A stretch of 64,000 nt of DNA from Oerskovia jenensis (GCF_016907235.1 NZ_JAFBBO010000001.1:4092001-4156000), one strand, 5' to 3'. Positions 18,625 through 28,339 are shown, numbered from the stretch's first letter. Made by a program: numbers and translations. Notes: generated by a model not told the origin, from the sequence alone.

Positions 18625-20085
18625 GTGAGTCATCCCGAGCCGAACACCGTGTCCGACCCGACCGCAGAGGATGCCTCTCCCGGCGCCGACGCCAGGCCCC
18701 ACCACCCGGGCGAGCCCTCCGAACCCGCGGCAGCGCTACCCGGCGCTTCCGCCAGCGGCTCTGCCGGCTCTGCCGACGCCGACGCCGACGCCGACGCCGC
18801 CTCTGCCGACCCGGCGACCCCGCCCGCTGCGACCGACACCGAGGCCGACAAGCCGCGCTGGCGCCGCGACGCCACGATCTTCCTGGGCGGGCAGACGGTC
18901 TCGCTGTTCGGGTCGATGCTCGTGCAGTACGCGATCATGTGGCACCTGACGCTCGAGACCAAGTCCGGGGGTGTGCTCGCGCTCGCCACCGTCTTCGGGT
19001 TCCTCCCGCAGGCGATCGTGTCGATCTTCGGCGGCGTCTGGGCGGACCGGCTCAACCGCAAGGTCCTGATCATCGCGGCCGACGCCTCGATCGCCGTGAC
19101 GACCCTCGCGCTCGCGCTGCTCATGCTCTCGGGCACCGACGACCTGTGGCTCATCTACGCCGCGCTCGCGATCCGTTCGATCGGCGCGGGGATCCAGATG
19201 CCCGCGGTGTCCTCGCTCCTGCCGCAGCTCGTCCCGGTGAGCAAGCTCATGCGGGTCAACGGCATCAACGGGTCGATCCAGTCGGCCATGACGCTGCTGG
19301 CCCCCGCGGTCGCGGCGGGCGTCTACGCGAGCGCCTCGATCGTCGCGATCTTCTTCGTCGACGTCGTCACGGCCGTGATCGGGATCGGTCTCCTGGCCCT
19401 GATCCCCGTGACCAAGGTGCTGCGGACCGACCTGGTCGCGGGCGAGAAGGTCGGGTACTTCGACGACCTCGTGGGCGGCCTGCGCTATCTGCGCGGCCAC
19501 GCGTTCGTGCGCTGGGTCCTGGGCCTGTACGCGGTCGTGTTCCTGCTCATCGTGGCCCCGTCCTACCTCACGCCGCTCATGGTCGTGCGCACGTTCGGCG
19601 AGGAGGTCTGGAAGCTCACGGCCAACGAGCTCGCGTTCTCGTTCGGCGCGATCCTGGGGGGAGTCCTGCTCGCCACGTGGGGTGGTCTCAAGAACCGCGT
19701 CGCGATGATCGTGGGGGCGACGTTCGTGTTCGGCGTGCTCTCCGTCGGCCTGGGCCTCTCGACGAACATGTGGGTCTTCTTCGCGTTCATGTTCCTTCTG
19801 GGCGCCGCCGTGCCCGCGTTCGCGACGACCTCGATGACGGTCCTGCAGGAGACGGTCGAACCCGACCGCCAGGGGCGGGTCTTCGGGTTCGTCGGCATCG
19901 TGATGGCGCTCGCGATGCCGCTCGGGATGCTGATCTTCGGTCCGCTCGCGGACCGGTACTCGGTCGAGTCGCTCCTGATCGTCTCGGGCGCGCTCATGTT
20001 CCTCGTGATCGGGGTCGCGGTGCTGGTCCCCTCGGGGCGCCGGGCGATGCGCGCGGCCGACGCGCACAGCAGCGCCGGCGCGTAG
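18625..20085 (+). CDS. MFS exporter of the EntS/macrolide-efflux (MFS_3) type
   Basis: 486 aa. After an acidic low-complexity N-terminus (residues 1-75, including an Asp-Ala repeat), twelve hydrophobic helices follow. IFGGVWADRLNRKVLI is the loop 2-3 motif A and LIYAALAIRSIGAGIQMPAVSSLLPQLV is typical of MFS_3 exporters related to EntS and MefA. It likely exports a siderophore, macrolide or similar compound. The GTG at 18625 was chosen because upstream in-frame sequence is low-quality and overlaps the divergent BenE gene; exact start unsure. Confidence 0.82.
   Translation: MSHPEPNTVSDPTAEDASPGADARPHHPGEPSEPAAALPGASASGSAGSADADADADAASADPATPPAATDTEADKPRWRRDATIFLGGQTVSLFGSMLVQYAIMWHLTLETKSGGVLALATVFGFLPQAIVSIFGGVWADRLNRKVLIIAADASIAVTTLALALLMLSGTDDLWLIYAALAIRSIGAGIQMPAVSSLLPQLVPVSKLMRVNGINGSIQSAMTLLAPAVAAGVYASASIVAIFFVDVVTAVIGIGLLALIPVTKVLRTDLVAGEKVGYFDDLVGGLRYLRGHAFVRWVLGLYAVVFLLIVAPSYLTPLMVVRTFGEEVWKLTANELAFSFGAILGGVLLATWGGLKNRVAMIVGATFVFGVLSVGLGLSTNMWVFFAFMFLLGAAVPAFATTSMTVLQETVEPDRQGRVFGFVGIVMALAMPLGMLIFGPLADRYSVESLLIVSGALMFLVIGVAVLVPSGRRAMRAADAHSSAGA
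18772..18798 (+). repeat. GCCGAC microsatellite inside the MFS gene
   Basis: Four and a half tandem copies of GCCGAC encode an Ala-Asp repeat in the cytoplasmic N-terminus. The unit is six bases, so copy changes keep frame. Confidence 0.85.
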
Positions 20086-20107
20086 CGGCACCGGGGGAGG
20101 ACGAGCA

Positions 20108-20149
20108 GAGGCCGGTCGGGCGGCTCGTGGGAGCCGCCCGACCGGCCTC
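20108..20149. terminator. bidirectional terminator between MFS exporter and accA3
   Basis: Perfect 19-bp inverted repeat (20108-20126 with 20131-20149) with a GTGG loop between convergent genes. No T tract. Confidence 0.75.
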
Positions 20150-20154
20150 GGGGT

Positions 20155-20181
20155 CGACGCGTCGGGTCGCCCGACGCGTCG
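20155..20181 (-). terminator. second hairpin directly after the accA3 stop
   Basis: Perfect 12-bp inverted repeat (20155-20166 with 20170-20181) with a three-base loop, touching the accA3 stop codon. With the 20108-20149 hairpin it makes a tandem pair. Confidence 0.55.
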
Positions 20182-21999
20182 TCAGTCGACGATCTCGCAG
20201 ATCGCGGTACCCGAGCTGACGCTCGCGCCGACGCCGGCCGACAGGCCCGTGACCCGGCCCGCACGGTGCGCGACGAGCGGCTGCTCCATCTTCATGGCCT
20301 CGAGGACCACGATGAGGTCGCCCTCGGCGACCACGGTGCCGTCGGCGACCGCGACCTTGACGATCGTGCCCTGCATGGGCGACGCGAGGGTCGTGCCGTT
20401 GCCCGCGGTGGCCTTGGCGGCGGCGCGACGCGCGGGACGACGGGCGGCATTGGCCGTGCGTGCGCGCCCCGCGGCCATCCCGAGCCCGGCGGGCAGCACG
20501 ACCTCGAGGCGCTTGCCGCCGACCTCGACGACGACGCGCTCGGTGGCCGGGGCCTCGTCCTCCTCGGCGGTCTGAGCCGGTGCCGCCGGTGCGAGCCGCT
20601 TGAGCTCGTCGACGAAGGCCGTCTCGATCCAGCGCGTGTGGATGCGGAATGCCGAGTCGTCCGCCGGGACGAAGTCCTCGGCGTCGAGCACGGCCCGGTG
20701 GAACGGCAGGACCGTGGGGATGCCCTCGACGACCGTCTCGCGCAGTGCGCGGCGCGCGCGCTCGACGGCCTCACGGCGCGTGGCGCCCGTGACGATGATC
20801 TTGGCGATCATCGAGTCGAACGCGCCCGAGATCACGTCGCCCTGCGTCACGCCGCTGTCGACGCGCACGCCCGGCCCGCTGGGGAAGTGCAGGCGCGAGA
20901 TGCGGCCCGGGGCCGGGAGGAAGTTCGCGGCGGGGTCCTCGCCGTTGATGCGGAACTCGAGCGAGTGACCGCGCGTGGCCACCGAGGAGTAGCCGAGCGG
21001 CTCGCCCGCGGCGATGCGCAGCTGCTCGCGCACGAGGTCGATGCCCGAGACCTCTTCGGTGACGGGGTGCTCGACCTGCAGGCGCGTGTTGACCTCGAGG
21101 AAGGAGATCGTGCCGTCGGCGCCGACGAGGAACTCGCAGGTCCCCGCACCGACGTAGCCGGCCTCGCGCAGGATGGCCTCCGAGGCCTTGTAGAGCTCGG
21201 CACGCTGCTCGTCCGTCAGGAACGGCGCGGGCGCCTCCTCGACGAGCTTCTGGTGACGGCGCTGCAGCGAGCAGTCGCGCGTGGAGACGACGACGACCGT
21301 GCCGTGCTCGTCGGCCAGGCACTGGGTCTCGACGTGGCGCGGGGTGTCCAGGTAACGCTCGACGAAGCACTCGCCGCGACCGAACGCGGCCGTGGCCTCA
21401 CGGACCGCGGAGTCGAACATCTCGTCGATCTCCTCGACCGTGCGCGCGACCTTGAGGCCGCGCCCGCCGCCGCCGAACGCCGCCTTGATCGCGATGGGCA
21501 ACCCGTGCTCCGCGGCGAACGCGTGGACCTCGGTCGCGTCGGCGACGGGGTCCGGGGTGCCGGGGACGAGCGGCGCGCCGGCACGGTGCGCGATGTGCCG
21601 TGCGCTGACCTTGTCGCCCAGCGCGTCGATGGCTGCGGGCGGCGGGCCGATCCAGACGAGGCCAGCGTCGATCACGGCCTGGGCGAACCCGGCGTTCTCC
21701 GCGAGGAACCCGTAGCCGGGGTGCACGGCGTCGGCGCCCGAGCGGCGGGCGGCGTCGAGCAGCTTGGCGATGTCGAGGTAGGTGTCCGCGGCGCGCGCAC
21801 CGTCGAGCGCGAAGGCCTCGTCGGCGAGGCGGACGTGCAGGGCCTCGCGGTCGGAGTCCGCGTAGACGGCCACCGACGCGATCGAGGCGTCGGCGCAGGC
21901 GCGCGCGATGCGCACCGCGATCTCGCCGCGGTTGGCGATGAGAACCTTCGACAGGCGTCGGGTCGGGCTGGTCGCGGGGTTCGTGGAGTTCTCGGGCAC
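20182..21999 (-). CDS. accA3: acyl-CoA carboxylase alpha subunit (biotin carboxylase + biotin carboxyl carrier)
   Basis: 605 aa. An N-terminal biotin carboxylase ([17 protein letters not shown], about 20) leads into ATP-grasp ([10 protein letters not shown], about 165; [17 protein letters not shown], about 290). A linker rich in Ala/Arg follows, then a carrier domain with the biotinylated lysine in EAMKMEQP (about residue 570). In Actinobacteria this subunit pairs with several beta subunits plus epsilon to make malonyl- or methylmalonyl-CoA for fatty acid synthesis. Its partners accD and accE lie 4-8 kb away in the same orientation. A 16-base motif upstream (22093-22108) recurs beside accD/birA. 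The symbol follows mycobacterial synteny. Confidence 0.95.
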   Translation of the reverse strand: MPENSTNPATSPTRRLSKVLIANRGEIAVRIARACADASIASVAVYADSDREALHVRLADEAFALDGARAADTYLDIAKLLDAARRSGADAVHPGYGFLAENAGFAQAVIDAGLVWIGPPPAAIDALGDKVSARHIAHRAGAPLVPGTPDPVADATEVHAFAAEHGLPIAIKAAFGGGGRGLKVARTVEEIDEMFDSAVREATAAFGRGECFVERYLDTPRHVETQCLADEHGTVVVVSTRDCSLQRRHQKLVEEAPAPFLTDEQRAELYKASEAILREAGYVGAGTCEFLVGADGTISFLEVNTRLQVEHPVTEEVSGIDLVREQLRIAAGEPLGYSSVATRGHSLEFRINGEDPAANFLPAPGRISRLHFPSGPGVRVDSGVTQGDVISGAFDSMIAKIIVTGATRREAVERARRALRETVVEGIPTVLPFHRAVLDAEDFVPADDSAFRIHTRWIETAFVDELKRLAPAAPAQTAEEDEAPATERVVVEVGGKRLEVVLPAGLGMAAGRARTANAARRPARRAAAKATAGNGTTLASPMQGTIVKVAVADGTVVAEGDLIVVLEAMKMEQPLVAHRAGRVTGLSAGVGASVSSGTAICEIVD

Positions 22000-22092
22000 G
22001 GCTCACGGTAGCGCGTCCGGCGCCCTGGGTTCACGCTCCGACGGGCGGTACCGGACAAGATTGGAGATCAGGCCAAGGCTCACCGGGGTCGT

Positions 22093-22108
22093 TTGTAGGA
22101 ACCCTCCA
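22093..22108 (-). promoter_or_regulatory. candidate operator upstream of accA3, shared with accD/birA
   Basis: On the minus strand reads TGGAGGGTTCCTACAA, 94-109 bases before the accA3 start. 15 of 16 positions match the element at 28402-28417 between accD and birA. It contains an imperfect dyad (AGGGTTCCT). Confidence 0.5.
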
Positions 22109-22164
22109 TGGTCGACGGGGCGAACCGGGCCGTGGCGCGTCGTGGTTGTACGGCACCGACAAGC

Positions 22165-22231
22165 AGGCGGCCCGACCCCTCCTCCCGCCCCGCGCCGGAG
22201 CGCACGAGCGGGAGGAGCGGTCGGGCCGCCT
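22165..22231 (-). terminator. terminator after maf
   Basis: 23-bp inverted repeat with one mismatch (22165-22187 with 22209-22231) and a 21-base loop, 39 bases beyond the maf stop codon on the minus strand. It separates the maf transcript from the accA3 promoter region. Confidence 0.65.
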
Positions 22232-22270
22232 GGCGGGCCGTGGCCCGGGTGTCGCCGGGCCGGGCGGGCC

Positions 22271-22990
22271 TCAGGACCAGAGGTCGGTCCAGGCCACGCC
22301 GATCTCGCCGAGCAGCTCGCGCACGAGCGGCAGGCTGATCCCCACCACGCCGTGGTGGTCGCCCTCGATGCTCTCGACGAACGCCCCGCCCAGTCCGTCG
22401 ACCGTGAACGCGCCCGCGACCGCGAGGGGTTCGCCCGTCGCGACGTAGGCCGCGATCTCGGCGTCGGAGAGGTCGGCGAAGTGGACCGTCGTGGAGCTCG
22501 TGGCCCCGAGGGTGGCGCCGCTGCCGCCGTCCTGCGGGTCGCGCAGGTCGACGAGCCAGTGCCCGGTGTGGAGCACGCCTGCCTTGCCGCGCATCGCGCG
22601 CCAGCGCTCGGTCGCCTCGGCGGCGTCCCGGGGCTTGCCGTGGACCGCGCCCCCGAACTCGAGCATGGAGTCGCAGCCCACCACGACGGGCGCGATCTCC
22701 TCCGGCCCGACGACGTCGCTCGCCTCGTCGCGCTCACGCGCCTCGCGCGAGAGGACCTGGGCGACCTCCTCGGCCTTGGCCTGGGCGAGGACGAGCACCG
22801 CGTCGGCGGGGTCGAGCGCGCCGAACCGAGCCGTGGCCGACTCCAGGACGGCGTCCTCGTCGAGGCCCGAGACCTGGACCTCGGGCCTGACCCCCGCGGA
22901 GCGCAGGGTCGCGAGGCGGGCGGGGGACTGCGAGGCGAGCAGGAGCCGGACGGGCGGAGCGGAGTCCGGGGTCGTCGTCGTAGCCGTCAC
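22271..22990 (-). CDS. maf: Maf-family nucleotide pyrophosphatase (septum-associated)
   Basis: 239 aa, somewhat longer than the usual 190-210 because of an inserted acidic segment (EVAQVLSREARERDEASDVVGPEE). The signatures LLLASQSPARLATLRSAG at the N-terminus, VVGCDSMLEF (catalytic Asp), GKPRDAAEA and DGLGGAFVESIEGDHHGVVGI are present. Maf enzymes hydrolyse non-canonical or canonical NTPs and influence septation. GTG start overlaps the DUF885 stop by four bases, so it is translationally coupled. The neighbourhood accE-maf-accA3 is conserved in mycobacteria. Confidence 0.9.
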   Translation of the reverse strand: MTATTTTPDSAPPVRLLLASQSPARLATLRSAGVRPEVQVSGLDEDAVLESATARFGALDPADAVLVLAQAKAEEVAQVLSREARERDEASDVVGPEEIAPVVVGCDSMLEFGGAVHGKPRDAAEATERWRAMRGKAGVLHTGHWLVDLRDPQDGGSGATLGATSSTTVHFADLSDAEIAAYVATGEPLAVAGAFTVDGLGGAFVESIEGDHHGVVGISLPLVRELLGEIGVAWTDLWS

Positions 22991-24741
22991 CTGAGCGCTC
23001 CGCGCAGGACGTCGAGGCCGACCGAGCCGAGGTTCAGGGCGCGCTCGTGGAACGCCTTGACGTCGAACTCCTCGCCGCGTGCCTCGGCGGCGGCACGGGC
23101 TGCGTCGCGGGTCTGCTCCCACAGGCGCTGCCCGACCTTGTACGACGGGGCCTGGCCCGGCCACCCGAGGTAGCGGTTGAGCTCGAAACGCACGAACGAC
23201 TCGTCCATGTTGACGTTGGCCTTGAGGAACTCCCAGGCCTTGTCGGCGTCCCAGCGGGGGTCCTCGGAGTCGCCGCGCCACTCCTCCGGTGCGTCGAGCC
23301 CGAGGTGGACCCCGATGTCGAGCACGACGCGGGCCGCGCGCATGCGCTGGCCGTCGAGCATCCCGAGCCGGTCGCCCGGGTCGTCGAGGTAGCCCAGGTC
23401 GGCCATGAGCCGCTCGGCGTACAGGGCCCAGCCCTCGCCGTGGCCCGAGACCCAGCAGGCGAGCCGGCGCCACGAGTTGAGGGTGTCGCGCGCGGCGACG
23501 GCCTGGCCGCACTGGAGGTGGTGACCCGGGACGCCCTCGTGGTAGACGGTCGTCTTCTCGCGCCAGGTGTTGAACTCCGTCACGCCCGGCGGGACGGACC
23601 ACCACATGCGCCCGGGCCGCGAGAAGTCGTCGCTCGGCGGCGTGTAGTAGATCCCGCCGGTCTGGGTCGGGGCGATCATGCACTCGAGGTCCAGGACCGG
23701 GGTCGGGATGTCGAAGTGCACGCCGTTCAGCGCCGCGATCGCGGCGTCCGAGGTCTCCTGCATCCAGGCGCGCAGCGCCTCGGTGCCGTCGAGCTTGCGG
23801 CTCGGGTCGGCGTCGAGGGCCGCGACGGCCTCCTCGACCGTGGCACCGGGACCGGCGATCTGTGCCGCGACGGCCTCCTGCTCGGCGACCACGCGCGCGA
23901 GCTCCTCGAGACCCCAGCGGTAGGTCTCCTCGAGGTCGACCTCGGCGCCGAGGAAGGCGCGCGAGGCCAGGGCGTAGCGCTCACGCCCGACGCCGTCGGC
24001 CAGGGGGGCCTGGGGTGCGAGCTCGTTCTCGAGGAAGTCGGCGAGCTTCGCGTAGGCGGCCAGGGCACCCGCGGCACCGAGCTCGAGCTCCTTGCGGACC
24101 AGCGAGCATGCCGACGACTCGTCGAGCACGGCGGCGGCGGCCTCGCCCCGGACGAACTCCACGAAGAACGAGGACTCGGGGTCGGCGAGCTCGCGGGCCT
24201 GCTTGACGCCCTCGCGGACCTGGCGGATCGCCGCGACGTTGCCGCGCTCGGCGGCGGTGGTCAGCGAGGCGATGTAGCCGTCCATGGCACCGGGCAGTGC
24301 TGCGAGCCGGGCTGCGACGTTCTCCCACGCCTCGAGGGTGCCGGTGGGCATCATGTCGAAGATGTCGCGCAGCTCCTGGAGCGGGGACGCGATGTTGTTG
24401 AGCATCGCGAGGTCCTCGCCCGCCTCGTGCAGCTCGAGCGAGAGCCCGATGCGCTCGCGCATCGCCGCGAGCGTGACCTGGTCGACGTCGTCGACGGGGT
24501 CGGCGTCCGCGAGCTGGGCCAGCACGGCGCGGTCCGCGGCCGCGAGGGCCTCGTACCCGGCGGGCGACAGGTCGGTCATGAGGTGGTCGTACCCGGCGAG
24601 GCCCATGGCGGTGGCTGCGAGCGGGTTCAGGTCGGCGACCGTGCGCACGTAGGCGTCGGCGATCGCGTCGATCGCCGTGGGCGTGCGGGGGGTCCGGGCG
24701 GTGGGGGTGCCGGGCTCGGCCGGCGCGGTGGGTGAGGTCAC
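22987..24741 (-). CDS. DUF885 family zinc metallopeptidase-like protein
   Basis: 584 aa, typical for DUF885. The HEGVPGHHLQ segment (about residue 395) is an HExxxH-like zinc site of this family, followed by GEGWALYAERLM (third ligand Glu). No signal peptide is seen, so a cytoplasmic peptidase is expected; the true substrate is unknown. It sits where mycobacteria carry sseA, inside the acyl-CoA carboxylase region. GTG start preceded by TAACCT seven bases upstream, so an internal leaderless promoter is likely. It overlaps maf by four bases. Confidence 0.85.
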   Translation of the reverse strand: MTSPTAPAEPGTPTARTPRTPTAIDAIADAYVRTVADLNPLAATAMGLAGYDHLMTDLSPAGYEALAAADRAVLAQLADADPVDDVDQVTLAAMRERIGLSLELHEAGEDLAMLNNIASPLQELRDIFDMMPTGTLEAWENVAARLAALPGAMDGYIASLTTAAERGNVAAIRQVREGVKQARELADPESSFFVEFVRGEAAAAVLDESSACSLVRKELELGAAGALAAYAKLADFLENELAPQAPLADGVGRERYALASRAFLGAEVDLEETYRWGLEELARVVAEQEAVAAQIAGPGATVEEAVAALDADPSRKLDGTEALRAWMQETSDAAIAALNGVHFDIPTPVLDLECMIAPTQTGGIYYTPPSDDFSRPGRMWWSVPPGVTEFNTWREKTTVYHEGVPGHHLQCGQAVAARDTLNSWRRLACWVSGHGEGWALYAERLMADLGYLDDPGDRLGMLDGQRMRAARVVLDIGVHLGLDAPEEWRGDSEDPRWDADKAWEFLKANVNMDESFVRFELNRYLGWPGQAPSYKVGQRLWEQTRDAARAAAEARGEEFDVKAFHERALNLGSVGLDVLRGALR

Positions 24742-24748
24742 CCGGTAG

Positions 24749-24754
24749 AGGTTA
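24749..24754 (-). promoter_or_regulatory. -10 box of leaderless promoter for DUF885-maf
   Basis: TAACCT on the minus strand, seven bases before the GTG; lies in the 51-base gap after the preceding gene. Confidence 0.45.
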
Positions 24755-24792
24755 CTGCGCGGTAGCCGGCCGGGCGTCGTCCGGGAGGATGA

Positions 24793-25788
24793 TCAGTCGG
24801 CTCGCAGGAGCCGCTCGGCCAGCTCGAGGACCTCGGCCGGGTCGAGGGTGTCGAGCGGGACCGGGCTGCCCCCGTCCGGTCCGAGGCACACGAGCTCCTC
24901 GTCGTCCTCGAACACGAGGACGGACCGCACGCTGCCCGGGAGCGAGAGGTCGACGCGCAGGGTCCGCCACGCGTCCGTGGGGGCGACCACCTCGGCCGCC
25001 AGGCGGGGGTGCTCGGCCCCGGCCCGGCCGAGGGCCGCCAGGACGTCCTGGTTCGAGGCCGCGGCGGGCTCGTCGGGTCCGTCGGGTCCGCCGTCGGCGG
25101 ACGTCGGACCCTCGGCCGTCGTCTCCCCGGCCGTCGGGGCCCTGCCGTCGGCCCGGCCCGGGTGCATGGCCGCGAGCAGGTCGTCGGCCCACGCGCGCTG
25201 GTAGCGCACGAGCACGACGCGCGGTCGCCCGTCGGTGCCGCGGGGGTACCACACGGCGACGGGGTCGCCCGAGCGCGGGCCGGCCGTGCCCGCCGGCACG
25301 AGCACCGTGAACGGTGCGCGGACGGGAAGACGGTCGACGGAGAACGTGAGCCGACCCCCCAGGTGCGTGGCGCCGTCGGGGGCCCGGCTCGTGGCTGCGG
25401 CCGCTGCGGCCTCGCCGGACCCGGCCGCGCTGTCGACGAGCACCGAGCCCGTGGTGCGTTCGGCGGCCGCGAGCAGGGCGTCCCGTGCGCGCGACTCGCG
25501 CTGCGCGTCGCGGTCGTCGAGGTAGCGCGCGAGAGCGAGGACCGCGACGAGCAGCAGCAGGACGGTCAGGACCGCCAGCACCGCCGCGGGCAGGGGCCAG
25601 CCCTGGGAGGGCGCGAGCTGCTGGTAGGCGATGAGCGCGACCGTGGGGACGGTCGGGACGATCCACGCCCACCGGCGCCAGCCGGTGCGCGGGGGCAGGG
25701 GCGGGAGCGGGGCGTCCGGTGCGAGCGGACGTTCGACGTCCCCCGGGTCGCCCGCGAGCTCGACCAGGACGGTCGTGGCCTGGCTCAT
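24793..25788 (-). CDS. uncharacterised two-helix membrane protein of the acc operon
   Basis: 331 aa, no family recognised. A proline-rich N-terminus leads to two adjacent hydrophobic helices (about residues 38-55 and 67-85, WAWIVPTVPTVALIAY and AVLAVLTVLLLLVAVLAL), then a long soluble domain with charged and Ala-rich parts and a GPDGPDEPAAAS linker (about 235). The second half has alternating hydrophobic strands ending in LDPAEVLELAERLL. The ATG overlaps the accE stop (ATGA), so it is co-translated with the carboxylase epsilon subunit. It may tether or regulate the complex at the membrane, but this is only a context-based guess. Confidence 0.7.
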   Translation of the reverse strand: MSQATTVLVELAGDPGDVERPLAPDAPLPPLPPRTGWRRWAWIVPTVPTVALIAYQQLAPSQGWPLPAAVLAVLTVLLLLVAVLALARYLDDRDAQRESRARDALLAAAERTTGSVLVDSAAGSGEAAAAAATSRAPDGATHLGGRLTFSVDRLPVRAPFTVLVPAGTAGPRSGDPVAVWYPRGTDGRPRVVLVRYQRAWADDLLAAMHPGRADGRAPTAGETTAEGPTSADGGPDGPDEPAAASNQDVLAALGRAGAEHPRLAAEVVAPTDAWRTLRVDLSLPGSVRSVLVFEDDEELVCLGPDGGSPVPLDTLDPAEVLELAERLLRAD

Positions 25789-26051
25789 GACTGCAGGCTC
25801 CACCGCCAGGCGTCGGCGTTGTGCCTGCCCGAGCGCCCGCCGAAGCTCTTGGCCGTCGCGCCCGACCCCGTGCCGCGCAGGCCGCGCGACCGGTTCGTCC
25901 ACTCGGGCAGGGGCGCCTCGTCGTCGGGCACGTGCGAAGCCGCCGCCGCGGCGGCGAGCCCCGCGACCAGTGCCGCGACCTCGAGGTCGTCGGGGGCGCC
26001 GCGCACCACGCGCAGCTCCCGGCCCGACGACGCCGCGCCGGTCTCGCTCAC
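25785..26051 (-). CDS. accE: acyl-CoA carboxylase epsilon subunit
   Basis: 88 aa. The core LRVVRGAPDDLEVAALVAGLAAAAAA followed by a basic stretch and the C-terminal tail GRHNADAWRWSLQS matches the short actinobacterial epsilon subunits that bridge alpha and beta carboxylase subunits. It begins with a GTG overlapping the preceding stop by four bases and ends in an ATGA overlap with the next gene. The small size and low complexity make it easy to miss, but position and the RWS tail are diagnostic. Confidence 0.85.
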   Translation of the reverse strand: MSETGAASSGRELRVVRGAPDDLEVAALVAGLAAAAAASHVPDDEAPLPEWTNRSRGLRGTGSGATAKSFGGRSGRHNADAWRWSLQS

Positions 26052-26656
26052 AGGGCGCCCCCCGGCGCCTCGTCGTCCGCGTCGCCGTACCCGTCGAAGT
26101 CCGCGGCCTCGCCGCGCGAGGCGGCCCACTCGGGGACGTCGAAGCCCGACTCGACGAGCGCGGCCACGACCTGCTCGCCCGCGTTGTCGAGGAAGTCGAT
26201 CACGGAGTCGAGCGACGTGTCGGGGGTCTGGCCCGGGCCCACGACGAAGCCCAGGTAGAACGGCTCGGCGACCTCGGGGGCGGGCGGCGCGTCGGCGTCG
26301 GTCCCGGGGCCGAGGTCGTCCTCGGTGCCCCACACGAGCGAGCTCAGGTCCGGGTGCATGCCGAGCGAGTCGTGGAGCGCGTCGTAGAGCCGGGCGTTGA
26401 GCGCGCCGATCGCCGCCTCGAGCGCGAGGACCCGGGGGTCCTCGTCGGCCTCGGAGGCGCCGAACTCGGCGCGCACCCCGACCGCTGTGCCGACGTACTC
26501 GTGCAGGGCCGCGGCCAGGGCGTCCACGGCCTCGTGCATCGGGGCCTCGTCGACAGGACCGAGGGGCGTGGGGCCGTGCGACTCGCCGTCGTGGCCGCCG
26601 TCGGCGTGCTCGTGGCCGTGTCCTGCGTGGTCGTCGCCGTGCTGCTGGTCTGGCAT
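26048..26656 (-). CDS. uncharacterised protein with His/Asp-rich N-terminus between accD and accE
   Basis: 202 aa. Residues 2-30 are an unusual His, Asp and Gly-rich stretch (HGDDHAGHGHEHADGGHDGE) resembling metal-binding tails. From about 40 a folded, acidic domain follows (MHEAVDALAAALHEYVG to VIDFLDNAGEQVVAALVESGFDVPEWA), largely helical. No family recognised. It is translationally coupled to accE (GTGA overlap) and starts 56 bases after accD, so it is co-expressed with the carboxylase. A GAGGA ribosome binding site supports the ATG. A role as metal-linked accessory is speculation. Confidence 0.75.
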   Translation of the reverse strand: MPDQQHGDDHAGHGHEHADGGHDGESHGPTPLGPVDEAPMHEAVDALAAALHEYVGTAVGVRAEFGASEADEDPRVLALEAAIGALNARLYDALHDSLGMHPDLSSLVWGTEDDLGPGTDADAPPAPEVAEPFYLGFVVGPGQTPDTSLDSVIDFLDNAGEQVVAALVESGFDVPEWAASRGEAADFDGYGDADDEAPGGAL

Positions 26657-26712
26657 GTCGTCCTCGCGGTGGTTGTCGTCGTTCGGTTGCGGTGCCGGGG
26701 GCTGTCCCGGGG

Positions 26713-28332
26713 TCACAGCGGGATGTTCCCGTGCTTCTTGGGGGGCAGGCTCGCACGCTTGGTGCGCAGGGCGCGCAGCGCACGCACGACCTGCACGCGG
26801 GTCTCCGACGGGCGGATGACCGCGTCGACGTAGCCACGCTCGGCCGCGTCCCACGGGTTCACGATGGCCTCCTCGTACTCGGCGACCAGGCGGGCACGCT
26901 CGGCGTCCACGTCCAGTCCTGCCTCCGCCGCGGACCTCAGGGCGCCGCGCTGGAGGACGTTGACCGCGCCACCGGCCCCCATGACCGCGATCTGGGCCGT
27001 GGGCCAGGCCAGGTTCACGTCCGCGCCGAGCTGCTTGGAGCCCATGACGATGTACGCGCCACCGTACGCCTTGCGCGTGATGAGCGTGACGAGCGGGACC
27101 GTGGCCTCGGCGTACGCGTAGATGAGCTTGGCCCCGCGCCGGATGATGCCCTGGTGCTCCTGGTCGACCCCCGGCAGGAAGCCGGGCACGTCGACCAGGG
27201 TCAGGACCGGGAGGTTGAACGCGTCGCACGTGCGCACGAAGCGCGCCGCCTTCTCGGCCGCGTCGATGTCGAGCGTGCCGGCCATCGCGAGGGGCTGGTT
27301 CGCGACGACGCCGACCGACTGGCCCTCGACGTGCCCGAACCCGATGATCACGTTCTTCGCGAACAGCGGCTGGACCTCGAGGAAGTCGCCGTCGTCCAGG
27401 ACGTGCTCGATCACGGTGCGCATGTCGTAGGGCTGCGAGTCGGAGTCCGGGATCAGCGCGTCGAGCTCGAGATCCTCCTCGGTCACCTCGAGCTCGGCGT
27501 CCTCGGGGACGAAGCTCGGGGCGTCCGAGAGGTTGTTCTGCGGCAGGTAGCCGATGAGGTGGCGCACGTAGTCGATCGCGTCGTCCTCGTCGCTGCCCAT
27601 GTAGTGCGCGACGCCCGAGCGCTCGTTGTGCGTGCGGGCCCCACCCAGCTCCTCGAAGCCCACGTCCTCGCCCGTGACCGCCCGGATCACGTCGGGACCC
27701 GTGATGAACATGTTCGACGTCTGGTCGGCCATGACGATGAAGTCGGTGAGGGCGGGGGAGTACACGGCGCCGCCCGCGCTCGGCCCCAGGATGAGCGAGA
27801 TCTGCGGGATCACGCCCGAGGCCGCGACGTTGCGCCGGAAGATCTCCGCGAACTGGGTCAGGGCCGCGACGCCCTCCTGGATGCGCGCGCCGCCGCCGTC
27901 CGAGATCCCGATGAGCGGGACGCCCGTGCGCAGCGCGAGGTCCTGGACCTTGGTGATCTTCTGGCCGTGCACCTCGCCGAGGCTCCCGCCGAAGACCGTG
28001 AAGTCCTGCGAGTAGATGCACACCTGGCGACCGTCGACCGTGCCGTGGCCCACGACCACGCCGTCGCCCGCGAGGCGCTTCTTCTCGAGCCCGAAGTTCA
28101 CCGAGCGGTGCTTGGCGAACGCGTCGAGCTCGACGAAGCTGCCCTCGTCGAGCAGTGCCTCGATGCGCTCGCGGGCCGTCTTCTTGTTCCGGGCGTGCTG
28201 CTTGGTGCGCGCGGCCTCCTCGGGGGCGACCGTCGCCTCGGCGCGCCGACGGTCGAGGTCGGCGAGCTTCGCTGCGGTGCCGATGAGCTGACCGGTGGGG
28301 GCCGGGGTGGTGCCGGCGACAGGTTCGTTCAC
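26713..28332 (-). CDS. accD: acyl-CoA carboxylase beta subunit (carboxyltransferase)
   Basis: 539 aa crotonase-fold carboxyltransferase with both halves. The N-terminal half carries [17 protein letters not shown] and [16 protein letters not shown] (acyl-CoA oxyanion hole); the C-terminal half has [34 protein letters not shown] region and [13 protein letters not shown]. It resembles mycobacterial AccD5, which takes propionyl- and acetyl-CoA; the Asp/Ile residue that sets substrate size was not determined here. GTG start has TAGGCT seven bases upstream, suggesting a leaderless mRNA that also covers the genes downstream. It is divergent from birA, which biotinylates its partner subunit. Confidence 0.94.
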   Translation of the reverse strand: MNEPVAGTTPAPTGQLIGTAAKLADLDRRRAEATVAPEEAARTKQHARNKKTARERIEALLDEGSFVELDAFAKHRSVNFGLEKKRLAGDGVVVGHGTVDGRQVCIYSQDFTVFGGSLGEVHGQKITKVQDLALRTGVPLIGISDGGGARIQEGVAALTQFAEIFRRNVAASGVIPQISLILGPSAGGAVYSPALTDFIVMADQTSNMFITGPDVIRAVTGEDVGFEELGGARTHNERSGVAHYMGSDEDDAIDYVRHLIGYLPQNNLSDAPSFVPEDAELEVTEEDLELDALIPDSDSQPYDMRTVIEHVLDDGDFLEVQPLFAKNVIIGFGHVEGQSVGVVANQPLAMAGTLDIDAAEKAARFVRTCDAFNLPVLTLVDVPGFLPGVDQEHQGIIRRGAKLIYAYAEATVPLVTLITRKAYGGAYIVMGSKQLGADVNLAWPTAQIAVMGAGGAVNVLQRGALRSAAEAGLDVDAERARLVAEYEEAIVNPWDAAERGYVDAVIRPSETRVQVVRALRALRTKRASLPPKKHGNIPL

Positions 28333-28339
28333 GCAGCCG

